This document shows, in pieces, positions 1 through 9,510 of a stretch of 36,983 bases of DNA (positions are counted from its first letter, which is position 1; every line of letters begins with the position of its first letter). Both the position numbers and the translations under genes were made by a program. Where the stretch lies: contig SOKP01000024.1 of NCBI GenBank assembly GCA_004375715.1, forward strand, positions 1 to 36,983. Direction: 5' to 3'. The notes beneath the pieces were generated by a model, which was given only the letters and a program-made list of their open reading frames with translations, was not told the DNA's origin and did no database searches. The stretch comes from Promethearchaeota archaeon (GTDB lineage Archaea > Asgardarchaeota > Lokiarchaeia > Sigyniarchaeales > SOKP01).

Positions 1-868
1 CCAATAACAAGTAGTGCTATTCCCATTGATACAAAAAGGTAAGATGGGGTTCCTGTATATAGAAATGTTGGTATTCCCGAGATAAATGTTGTAGGGTACG
101 CTTTTAAAATGGGAATGGCATCAATAAATGGATATCTTAACGGATCAAAATTCTCTCCCGTTATAATTAATCCAACATCAAAGAATGGAAGTAGAAACCC
201 AATAATTAGCATAAATGTGCCATATTTAAGTATTGAGTTTGTAGAATGGAGATTAGCCGAACTTGAATTTAATGTGATAGATTCATATATGAATTCTCCA
301 AATACAGTAGAGAAAACAGCAATCGAGGCATAGGGCAATAAAGAGAAAGTCGGTATGGGCGAAACTACGATGAAATATATAATGTTAAGTATAGGATTCA
401 GATCTTTTCCTATGAAGAGAAATTCTCTAATGCCAGGAGTAAAAAATTAATACTCAAGCCAACAACAAATCTAGCGTATCTGACTAATTTGAAGATGTAA
501 TAACTAATAAATTGTGAGAAACCTAATAAGACAAGAATGTTCCACCCCCAAAGATTCTGAGGAAAATGGGAACTTGAATTTGTTATTAAATTGAATACAA
601 TTCCTAATGAAATCAAGAAAAAACCTTGAATTAATACTATATTTCTATTGGTTCTTTCAGGAATCCTTCCCATTTTTTTATTAAGTGTAAAAGAAATGGA
701 GAATGAAACTGTAAATATGTATAACATAGGACCAATTATTTGTAAAACGGCAAGGGTTAAGGTGAGAATATAGATAGATTCAACATCAAACACTAACCAG
801 TAATTAACTGCATTAGAGATTAGTATTACCAGAATAGAGAGTCCTTTAATTAGTTCTATACTTTTCAA
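1..868 (-). pseudogene. DUF1624 / heparan-alpha-glucosaminide N-acetyltransferase-like multi-pass membrane protein, 5' part intact, frameshifted, 3' end outside the window
   Basis: N-terminus MKSIELIKGLSILVILISNAVNYW resembles the 'R.sLDllRGlai' start of this family. The ORF stops at 410, but the minus strand stays open and hydrophobic to the window edge in another frame (IREFLFIGKDLNPILNIIYFIVVSPIPTFSLLPYASIAVFSTVFGEFIYES...). Confidence 0.55.
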
Positions 869-939
869 TTTTACCGTAACAGTCCCACCTATTCAAAATG
901 TTTTAAAATGCTTGTATTATTTTGGAAGCATTTAGTTTT

Positions 940-1578
940 TTATGATTCAGAGAAAAAATCTTCTCTCTTATAAGTTTTTTTATCGTATTCTTTGAAGCCA
1001 ATAGATTTAATGAACTGATAAGATACGGTATTTCCTTTATATACTTCACACCTGAGTTCTTTTATACCCTTTTTTTTAAAATAATTCCACGCCGCCATAC
1101 CTATAACAGTTCCAAGACCCTTTCTTTGAAAACGGGGTATTATTCCCATACCTGCTATTACACCAATCTCTTGATTTTCACCTTCACAATCGAGTATAGC
1201 GAACCCCGCATCAGAACCATATACTTTTGCGATTAATATTATCGTTTCGGGATATTCCCAAATAGTTTTCAAGGAACTTACCGAAATTGCCGAAAACGGT
1301 GTTTGCGAAGTTAACCAAGATCTATCATAGAGGTATTTCACACTCGGGAGGTCTTCTTCATTTGCTTCTCTGATCTTTGCTCTAAGGATATTGCTTTTTA
1401 CTTTTTTTGTAAGTTTTTCCTCAAGTTCAGAAGTAATATCCGAAACCGGTAATTTCATTTGGATATATTCTAATGATTCGACTTCTTCTTTTTGATCCTT
1501 CTTATCAACACTAAGGAAATAACTTCGTATTTTTCTTTTTTTTAAGTTTAATTTTGAGTTTGACATTGAGTAGTTCAA
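940..1578 (-). CDS. GNAT-family N-acetyltransferase (copy 1)
   Basis: 212 aa; C-terminal GNAT signature 'GVIAGMGIIPRFQRKGLGTVIGMAAWNYFKKKGIKELRCEVYKGNTVSYQFIKSIGF'. Confidence 0.85.
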   Translation of the reverse strand: MNYSMSNSKLNLKKRKIRSYFLSVDKKDQKEEVESLEYIQMKLPVSDITSELEEKLTKKVKSNILRAKIREANEEDLPSVKYLYDRSWLTSQTPFSAISVSSLKTIWEYPETIILIAKVYGSDAGFAILDCEGENQEIGVIAGMGIIPRFQRKGLGTVIGMAAWNYFKKKGIKELRCEVYKGNTVSYQFIKSIGFKEYDKKTYKREDFFSES

Positions 1579-1638
1579 CTAAATTTATTGTGAAAAAGTA
1601 AATTGTTAGATATTGTGATAAAGTAAATAGTAAGTATT

Positions 1639-2307
1639 TTAATCTAATTCAAAATCTTCTTTACGGTAGACGATGCGTCCAAATTCTTCAAAATTTAAAC
1701 CTTCAATGAAGTTAAAAGATTTTTGATTATCTTCATATACCTCACATCTTAATTCTTTCAGACCTTTCTCTTTAAAATGATTCCACGCAGCCATACCCAA
1801 AATAGTCCCTAAACCTTTCCCTTGAAACCTTGGTAAAACCCCTAAACCAGCAATTACTCCGTATTCATTATTTTCTCCTTCAAAATCTAAAATAATAAAA
1901 CCTCCATCCCTACTATATACATTTGCAATAAGAAAAACTGTATTTTGGTCATTGAAAATTTGTTTAAGAGTTTCCTTTTGGATCGGTCTAAACGGTGTAG
2001 AACTTGTTAACCATGATTTATTATAGATGTCAGTAATGATTGAGAGATCTTTGAGTTCTGCCTCGCGAATGTTTGCGCGATAAATATTTTTCTCAATCTT
2101 CCTCCTTAAAGTATTCTCAAACTCCTTAGTAATTTTTTCTATAGGTAATCTCATCTGGAGATAAACCATTCCATTATTGAGAATCTGTTTTTGTAGGTCG
2201 GTTATTTTATCTTTTCCGCTATCCTTTTCAATGTGTAAAAAATAAGATCTTAAAGCTTTTTTTTTTAAATTTAATTTCTGCTTGATATCTATTTTTTTTT
2301 TATACAT
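1639..2307 (-). CDS. GNAT-family N-acetyltransferase (copy 2, tandem paralogue)
   Basis: 222 aa; same architecture as the neighbour: 'KLNLKKKALRSYFL' N-terminus and 'GVIAGLGVLPRFQGKGLGTILGMAAWNHFKEKGLKELRCEVYEDN'. Confidence 0.85.
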   Translation of the reverse strand: MYKKKIDIKQKLNLKKKALRSYFLHIEKDSGKDKITDLQKQILNNGMVYLQMRLPIEKITKEFENTLRRKIEKNIYRANIREAELKDLSIITDIYNKSWLTSSTPFRPIQKETLKQIFNDQNTVFLIANVYSRDGGFIILDFEGENNEYGVIAGLGVLPRFQGKGLGTILGMAAWNHFKEKGLKELRCEVYEDNQKSFNFIEGLNFEEFGRIVYRKEDFELD

Positions 2308-2324
2308 TTTATTTCGGAGGAATA

Positions 2325-3959
2325 TTATTGAGATATTAAACCTAATTTACTTCTTAACTCGTTTTCCATTTGTTCGCTCAATATCGTAGTTCTTCTTAAG
2401 GCAGAAATTCCTTGTTGAATTTTTTTTGCGAGGCTTGGATCGTTAAGTAAATTTCGGTTTTCACTTGAAAACTCAAAATTTGATCTTAGAGCCATGTCTT
2501 CTTCAATTCGCTCATTAACAGCTTCTTTTAAATTAAGCATAGCCCCTGAGATTTCTTGATACCTGTTATTTGGGTCATCAGTTATAAACCCAGGGTATAC
2601 AGCAACCATCTTTTCTTCAAGTATTTCTTCGTTTTCAATGAACATGACGTATAATGGCATGTAAATCCAGACAATTGGACGAGAAAATAGTTCGGATTCG
2701 TTATCAACTAACGACCAAGATATTAAATCTTTTGCTTCCTGTAAACAAGTTCCATTTTTAGTTTTTATGATGTTTTTTACCTGTGTATAGAGGTCTTCAA
2801 TTGATTTTTGTAAAATCTTTATTTCTGAAATCATTTTTTCTTTCTCTTCTTCAAAAGCAGAAAGATTTTTATCTCGATCTTGCAGCTTCAAATCTAATGA
2901 AGAACTAAAATCATCAAGTTTTTTCTTTGCTTCAACATCGATTTGTAGAGCTCTTTCTTTTAGCGTCATGTACTTCTCTGTAAGGGATGTAACTGAATGT
3001 ACAAAATTATTCCCCTCTTCTATCAAATACTTGAAATGATTTTCGAAGGGAGTAGTTATATCACTAAATACTCTACCCTTCAATATATCAGTATGTGTGA
3101 ATGCTTTGTTTTTTTTAATAATTTCTTCTAGATTTCTCTCAGCTGTTTTAAATAAAACTGAGATATTTTCTATCACATTCTTTTTCTCGTTAACTTTCCA
3201 CTGATCAATCCTATCACTCTCTAGTGCAAATTTTTCTTTTATTTGACTCGAGTCAATTGTTTGGGATGTTTTTGATATTTGGGACGAGAAACGAGAGCTA
3301 ATATCTTTTAATTGAACATTTAAGTCGATTAACCATTTATCTACTTCCTTCCCTATTAATTCAATCTGAGTGTCCCATCTTAAAGCATTCCCTTTCATAT
3401 AATCAATTGTATTTCGATAAGTATCTGCAATTTCTAAGGCTTGTTCCGTTGTAAAATTAGTTTCTAAAGGCATATATTCAGCAACGGATTTAAATTCTAT
3501 AAAGGGTAGTAACTTAACTAAGGTTTGAAGGAATTCTGGATTGGTTAATGAATTAATTTTTAGTTTCTGAAATTCTGATTCTTCACTTTCTCCTATTGCT
3601 TCTGCATCCTTATCAATATATTGTAAAACATCTATAATCTTTTTTATCTGTTCTTCTTTCGTTCGATTTTCTATATTTCTTAATAAGTGTCCAATCAAAG
3701 GTTGTCTTGGAGGATTTGAAAGTTTACCTTTTTTTGAAAAAAGATTCAGCCCATCTAATATGATATGTGTACTAATAACTCCTTGAACGCAAAGAAATGG
3801 CCAGAGTAATCTCGAGAAGGATAAAACTTTTTCGTTTTGTTTCAAATTCTTCGTCAATAAATAAAAAGATAACGCTAATTCATCGTAATCATTAATAGGT
3901 GGTAAAGAACTATGGGTGTAGAATAAGGGTAAAATGTATTGATTTCCATGGATTGACAT
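2325..3959 (-). CDS. Uncharacterised protein with central coiled-coil region
   Basis: 544-aa uninterrupted ORF with long charged, heptad-like stretches (e.g. LKLQDRDKNLSAFEEEKEKMISEIKILQKSIEDL). No family recognised. Confidence 0.75.
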   Translation of the reverse strand: MSIHGNQYILPLFYTHSSLPPINDYDELALSFYLLTKNLKQNEKVLSFSRLLWPFLCVQGVISTHIILDGLNLFSKKGKLSNPPRQPLIGHLLRNIENRTKEEQIKKIIDVLQYIDKDAEAIGESEESEFQKLKINSLTNPEFLQTLVKLLPFIEFKSVAEYMPLETNFTTEQALEIADTYRNTIDYMKGNALRWDTQIELIGKEVDKWLIDLNVQLKDISSRFSSQISKTSQTIDSSQIKEKFALESDRIDQWKVNEKKNVIENISVLFKTAERNLEEIIKKNKAFTHTDILKGRVFSDITTPFENHFKYLIEEGNNFVHSVTSLTEKYMTLKERALQIDVEAKKKLDDFSSSLDLKLQDRDKNLSAFEEEKEKMISEIKILQKSIEDLYTQVKNIIKTKNGTCLQEAKDLISWSLVDNESELFSRPIVWIYMPLYVMFIENEEILEEKMVAVYPGFITDDPNNRYQEISGAMLNLKEAVNERIEEDMALRSNFEFSSENRNLLNDPSLAKKIQQGISALRRTTILSEQMENELRSKLGLISQ

Positions 3960-4083
3960 AAAACCAGCTCTTATGATTTAAATTTAATTATTTAATGCTG
4001 TTTAAAGATATCTAATTAATTATTACTAAAATTTTTATTTAAAATTATTTTTTAGAATAAAGTTAAAAATGAAAAATTATAGA

Positions 4084-4914
4084 TTATCTCAACTGCTCGT
4101 AATTATTGGCGATCACGATAATTAATAATGATAATAGTATTAAGAGCGGTGGTAGAATTGCCCTAACATGAGGAAATCCACCAAGTACTCCTTGAGTAAT
4201 TCTTCCCGTAAAATATATGAAAAATCCAATAGCGTTTAGTGCGTAAGATCGCCTCAAAACACCGAATGTTTTTAATGCTAAGTAAACAAAGAGAAACGGA
4301 ATAACTAACACCATTAAAGGCAACAAAATGAAATTGAGAACGAATCTACCTGTAGGATAACCAAAAAATGTCAAATCTAATTCAAATAAAGGATTATATT
4401 TGTCCCTTAAATTGGGATCCATAAATAATGCGTCTGATAATGTTAAAGCCAGAATTCCAACAATAATTGGGAACACAATTAAGCAAATTTTGAGCGTTAT
4501 TTTAACCTTTTTCTGTCTTAAAAACCTCTTTACTCCCTTTTCTGAATTTTCATTTTCAGCGATCGGTGATAGAATAAGCGTTCCAAAAACTCCCATCAAG
4601 CACGAGATACCCAACCAAGTAAAAAATGTAGCAAATCGATATAACATCATCATCAATCCTAATAACTCTACATCAGACATCGTTACATCTAATTCGGGAG
4701 CATAAAAATTATACACAATAAAAAATACTCTCCCTACTGCTAAGAACAGGAATAATATCGAAAAATAAAACCAATATAATTTCTTAGAGGTTCTAAATCT
4801 CATTAATAGGAAATATGCAAATATAAGAAAATAAAATCCCACTATTGCGTAGTATAGACCCGACTCAACGGCAGCCCATATGTCAAAATATTGAAAAAAA
4901 TCTTGAAAAATCAT
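4084..4914 (-). CDS. Multi-pass membrane protein (about 7 hydrophobic segments), unknown function
   Basis: 276 aa; repeated hydrophobic stretches such as LYYAIVGFYFLIFAYFLLM and ILPPLLILLSLLIIVIANN. Confidence 0.75.
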   Translation of the reverse strand: MIFQDFFQYFDIWAAVESGLYYAIVGFYFLIFAYFLLMRFRTSKKLYWFYFSILFLFLAVGRVFFIVYNFYAPELDVTMSDVELLGLMMMLYRFATFFTWLGISCLMGVFGTLILSPIAENENSEKGVKRFLRQKKVKITLKICLIVFPIIVGILALTLSDALFMDPNLRDKYNPLFELDLTFFGYPTGRFVLNFILLPLMVLVIPFLFVYLALKTFGVLRRSYALNAIGFFIYFTGRITQGVLGGFPHVRAILPPLLILLSLLIIVIANNYEQLR

Positions 4915-5120
4915 AATAAATCATAAATTAATTTTATATGCTATCTAATTTGAATTTAAAACTTAAAATTATAATAATACTATCATATAGCTTATATAAA
5001 AATTTATTTTATAAAATTTTAAACTAATAACTGGATAAATTCATTAATTTGAGGAATAATCTTAAAATACAAATATTATCAATTATTCTAATATCTATTA
5101 GAATACGGGTTTGATTAAAA

Positions 5121-6605
5121 ATGAAGATAGCGGATAATATAGAAACTTTTAATTCATTATTGCGGCGCCGTGGTTTTATTTGGGGGCCTTCTCCAGAAAT
5201 ATATGGCGGTTTAGCTGGATTTTATTCGTACGGACCGGCAGGTAAAGCGTTGAAAAATAATATTCTTTCAAAGTTTAGATTGGAACTCAGAGCTTTTGGC
5301 TTTAGTGAGGTTGAATGCCCACAAATATTACCCGAAATTGTGTGGGAAGCTTCGGGACATTTGGAGCGATTTATTGATCCCGTTTTTCGTTGTCAGGAGT
5401 GCGAAACAATGCTCAGAGCTGATAAATTCCTTCAAGAACAACTTCCCAATACAACTATAGAAGGATTGACTTTTGAGGAAATGGAGGCGCTTGCTTTAAG
5501 TCACAAATTGAGATGTCCAAAATGTGACACTCCTTTAGGAAAAATTGAAGAATATAATTTAATGCTTAAAACTTCAGTTGGAAATGGAACTACCGCATAT
5601 TTACGCCCAGAAACAGCTACTACAACTTATTTATTGTTTAATCGTTTAAACCAAGACGCACGGAGACAATACCCTATTAAAGTGTTTCAATATGGGAAAG
5701 CTTATAGAAATGAAATATCCCCAAGACAATTGGTACTTCGTATGAGAGCATTTGATCAATTTGAAATTCAATTGTTCATAGGAAAGGAGCAGGAATATAA
5801 TTATGAAGAGTATGATGAATTTAATCAGGAAGAACTTCCCTTACTGGATTGGCAAACACAAGAAAAAAACGTATTAGTTCCCAATCGAATTTCTCTAAAA
5901 CAAGCAATAAAAACTAACGTGCTTAAGAAACCCGCTTTTGCATATTGTTTATTTTTAGGTTACTATTTAACATCAAAATTGGGATTTCCAGACGAATTAA
6001 TAAGGTTAAGGCAACACTCTCCACAAGAAATGGCTCACTATGCAGATGATGCTTGGGATTTAGAGATTAACACTAAACAATTTGGATGGGTTGAAATATG
6101 TGGAATACATGATAGAACTGATTACGATTTAAAAAGACATGGACAATTCTCTAAGCAAAACTTCAAAATAGCGATGGGTACAGATCAAAAGTTAAAAGAA
6201 ATTCCTCAAATACTAGAAATTGCTTTTGGGCCCGATAGAATTATTTATACTCTCCTTGAATCTAATTTCTGTGTAGAAGACGAGAGGATAATTCTTAAAA
6301 TTGAACCAAGTATTGCTCCAAATCTTGTTGCTGTGTTTCCACTTGTAAAGAATAAGGAAAAAATCTTCAATCTTGCAAAAAAAGTACATCGACTCCTACT
6401 GGACAGTAGAATATCTTCTTTTTTTGATTCTGCAGGATCAATTGGGAAGCGATATAGAAGACAAGACGAATTAGGAACTCCTTATTGCATAACAATAGAT
6501 TACGACTCATTAGATGATAACACAGTAACTATTAGACATAGAGACACTATGGAACAAAAGAGAGTGCTAATTTCAGAGATACTGGAATATATTAATAAAA
6601 ATTAA
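5121..6605 (+). CDS. glyS: Glycyl-tRNA synthetase, archaeal/eukaryotic alpha2 class II type
   Basis: 494 aa; 'RRRGFIWGPSPEIYGGLAGFYSYGPAGKALKNNI', 'LRPETATTTYLLFNRL', 'QYGKAYRNEISPRQLVLRMRAFDQFEIQ', 'RYRRQDELGTPYCITIDYDSL'. Confidence 0.95.
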   Translation: MKIADNIETFNSLLRRRGFIWGPSPEIYGGLAGFYSYGPAGKALKNNILSKFRLELRAFGFSEVECPQILPEIVWEASGHLERFIDPVFRCQECETMLRADKFLQEQLPNTTIEGLTFEEMEALALSHKLRCPKCDTPLGKIEEYNLMLKTSVGNGTTAYLRPETATTTYLLFNRLNQDARRQYPIKVFQYGKAYRNEISPRQLVLRMRAFDQFEIQLFIGKEQEYNYEEYDEFNQEELPLLDWQTQEKNVLVPNRISLKQAIKTNVLKKPAFAYCLFLGYYLTSKLGFPDELIRLRQHSPQEMAHYADDAWDLEINTKQFGWVEICGIHDRTDYDLKRHGQFSKQNFKIAMGTDQKLKEIPQILEIAFGPDRIIYTLLESNFCVEDERIILKIEPSIAPNLVAVFPLVKNKEKIFNLAKKVHRLLLDSRISSFFDSAGSIGKRYRRQDELGTPYCITIDYDSLDDNTVTIRHRDTMEQKRVLISEILEYINKN

Positions 6606-6732
6606 CAAAAAATAAAGTTAAAATATCTTTAAACGACCGAGTTTTTCAGAAAAAAATTTTAAAGAGAAGAACATTTTTCTAAAAAATACCAATAATTATT
6701 AAAAAATAATTTTAAGCGTAATTAGATTTATC

Positions 6733-9504
6733 ATGATATTTATAAGCACTTTTTCCTCTAAGTTTAAAGGAAAAAAAGGAAGAAATTTTTTCAAATTGTT
6801 TTTATGTATGTTTTTCATTTTTATCTTCACAATTAATGCTTTTTATTTAGATTATAATATAAAACAAGACTATAACAACAGTACAGATAATTTCTATCAA
6901 GATTTCGATATGACGGAAGAAACTAACCTAAATATCGCAGCAGGTCCAGAAATTTTTGTAAATCCGTTTACGGTTAATTTTAGTAAAGTCTGGAATTTTT
7001 TTAGAACAAATTACAAGTCTGACCTGGATATGGATAAAGATACTTACTATAGATTCGGAAATACTCTCGGAGTCGTAAGTTTTGACAAAGTTTATTCAAT
7101 CGATAATTTGCTCTTATACAAGACCTTATTAAAAGACGACACGGATGCCATTGAAACCTTTGATACTTATTTAAAATTACGAGAGTCACCTTTATGGTAT
7201 CAAGATAGTATTAATCAAAATAGTTATGGATTCGTTAGAGCTGTTGATAACACAACAGGCGAAATATATGACAACGATCGATATTTAATTGATAATCTTA
7301 TGCCCATTTTTTTGCTAATAGAGAATATCGGAGACCAAATCAATAGCATAAACATTGATAGTATTTACCCAAAGGATTCAATCGATGAAATTTTCAACTT
7401 AATTAACTCTTCCCAATTCTGGGACGATGTTAACGAAGGTTTCTACAATACAAATTCAACTACAGATAAATACGCAGAGAGCAATTTGTACGCTGTTTTG
7501 GCTCTCTTAGAAATTCATCGGATTTACGAGCAACTTGGTTTAAATATTGACATAAAGAATAGGGTATATGAATTGGCCAATATTACAATGAATAAACTTT
7601 TAGATAAGTTATGGGATAACGCTGACGGTGGTTTTGAGTTTTATGGTAAAGACGACTGGACTTCTGAAACTGGGAGCACCTATAAATATTTACAAACCAA
7701 TGCTCTGGGAATTATAACATTGTTAGAATATTGGAAAGAATCCGGAATGCAAGATGAGTCTACTTACTTTAAAAATGCTACAATTCTATTTAACATAATG
7801 GATGCATTATGGGATTCCGGATTCAATGCATATGAACAATACCGTGAAGCATCTTGGATTGGAATTCCGATAATAAATGCCACATTTGTAGAATTGGAAG
7901 CAAATTCCATAATGATGTCAGCTTGCCTAAAACTTTTTGAATATACAGGAAATCTTACTTATTACGATCGAGCATGGCAATTATATAATACTTTTGAAAG
8001 TTCTTTTTATGATACTTCTGTTAATTCCTATAAAAACTCAATTGACCCCGTTGATAACGATAAAAACTTCCACGCTAATCTTAAATTATGTGAAGCTTAT
8101 TTAAATGCTTTTGCAATATATAACAATACTCAATTAACTTCAGAGTATAATGTAACTAGTGAAATTCCTGATTTTTTATTTAACCAAGATGTTTTAAACA
8201 TTACAAGTATCTACTCATACAGAAAAACTGATCAGTTTTATAATATAACTACTACGCGTTATGAATCATTTACAATTGAATCTCAAATTGATAATGCTTC
8301 AATTAATTATATATTTAAAAACCCAGAAAATGAAATTTTAGTTACTCTATCACAACAAGTTACGAACACATCCACGACCTTTTTATACAATATCACTGAT
8401 GCGTTTGAAATAGGACAGGGTTATTTCCTTCAAATATTTGTTAACTCATCAAATTTTGGAACTTCTCATGTATTAAAACAATTTAATGTAATCTCCGGTT
8501 TAGTAGATTCGCCAATTTTAGGTTTACCCTCTGTACTCTATCAAGGACCTATTATTAACATTACAGTTCCAATCAATAATACCCGCAGCCAAAGTGTAAA
8601 TCTAACCGTTTCTATGGAAGGAATTGATATAATTAACGAAGTTCAAAACATTACGTTTAATACACTTGTTTTAACTAATGTTACGTTTAACCTTACAGCT
8701 ACGCTCGGTGCTACTATCGGCCCTCATACTATTAATTTTATATTTAAAGAGGGTAATATCACATACTTAGAAATATCAAAAATAATAAATATAGGACACT
8801 CATTCGATTATACTAACTTTATATATCAAAGCACCATCGTAAATGGAGTGAGCGCTTTTCCTTCGCTAACTTTGATTAATTTCCTTCCTAATAGTACCCA
8901 AAAATTGAATGTTAGTTTCTACGAAGATGGTAATTTAATTCTCAGGGAAGAAACACATTTAATTGAAGATGAAATTAAAACTGTCTACTACGAATTGGAC
9001 TATCCAGATACAGAAACTCATCTCTTGAATGTCACAATGAAAATTTCAAAGGGAGTCACAGATTTTTATAGTAAACAATTTAATGTAGAGATAATTCCAA
9101 AATTCGAAATTGTTAGCGCTTCTTTTCCAGAAACAATATTGCAAGGTAGTGCAGCTCAATTTATTTTAATTATACAGAATAACCTCGATGTTTCTGAACC
9201 GTTTATATTCTATGTAAACGGAGTTCAAGTTGATACTAATCTCAATGGTTTAGGACCCGGTATAAATAGATTAGTAGTTGAAGTAATTCCTAGCATAAAT
9301 CCTTATGACTTCGGAAAAAAATCATATACTTTTGAAATAAAAGATAGTTCAAACGAGCCTATTGTGAAATACTACTTTGAAGTACAGATGGAATTGTCGT
9401 CATTTAATTTAGTACTTTTTTATATTCTTCCAGTATTAATTCCTATAGGCATTATTTTAATATATAAAAACAAAGAAATAAAGAATAAAATGTTAAGAAG
9501 GTGA
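6733..9504 (+). CDS. Large secreted, membrane-anchored protein: alpha/alpha-toroid-like (glycoside hydrolase/epimerase-like) ectodomain plus C-terminal beta-sandwich-like domains
   Basis: 923 aa; N-terminal hydrophobic segment, helical repeats ('YAESNLYAVLALLEIHRIYEQLGL...LWDNADGGFEFYG...TNALGIITLLEYWKESG'), C-terminal TM 'FNLVLFYILPVLIPIGIILIY' with basic tail, many N-x-S/T sequons. Confidence 0.7.
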   Translation: MIFISTFSSKFKGKKGRNFFKLFLCMFFIFIFTINAFYLDYNIKQDYNNSTDNFYQDFDMTEETNLNIAAGPEIFVNPFTVNFSKVWNFFRTNYKSDLDMDKDTYYRFGNTLGVVSFDKVYSIDNLLLYKTLLKDDTDAIETFDTYLKLRESPLWYQDSINQNSYGFVRAVDNTTGEIYDNDRYLIDNLMPIFLLIENIGDQINSINIDSIYPKDSIDEIFNLINSSQFWDDVNEGFYNTNSTTDKYAESNLYAVLALLEIHRIYEQLGLNIDIKNRVYELANITMNKLLDKLWDNADGGFEFYGKDDWTSETGSTYKYLQTNALGIITLLEYWKESGMQDESTYFKNATILFNIMDALWDSGFNAYEQYREASWIGIPIINATFVELEANSIMMSACLKLFEYTGNLTYYDRAWQLYNTFESSFYDTSVNSYKNSIDPVDNDKNFHANLKLCEAYLNAFAIYNNTQLTSEYNVTSEIPDFLFNQDVLNITSIYSYRKTDQFYNITTTRYESFTIESQIDNASINYIFKNPENEILVTLSQQVTNTSTTFLYNITDAFEIGQGYFLQIFVNSSNFGTSHVLKQFNVISGLVDSPILGLPSVLYQGPIINITVPINNTRSQSVNLTVSMEGIDIINEVQNITFNTLVLTNVTFNLTATLGATIGPHTINFIFKEGNITYLEISKIINIGHSFDYTNFIYQSTIVNGVSAFPSLTLINFLPNSTQKLNVSFYEDGNLILREETHLIEDEIKTVYYELDYPDTETHLLNVTMKISKGVTDFYSKQFNVEIIPKFEIVSASFPETILQGSAAQFILIIQNNLDVSEPFIFYVNGVQVDTNLNGLGPGINRLVVEVIPSINPYDFGKKSYTFEIKDSSNEPIVKYYFEVQMELSSFNLVLFYILPVLIPIGIILIYKNKEIKNKMLRR

Positions 9505-9510
9505 TTAACG

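Noticed and set aside
109-333. Plus-strand 74-aa ORF
   Set aside because: Antisense to the hydrophobic continuation of the minus-strand acyltransferase-like gene; the opposite strand is the better coding candidate.
4400-4705. Plus-strand 101-aa ORF
   Set aside because: Lies wholly antisense to the 276-aa membrane protein gene; no domain signal.
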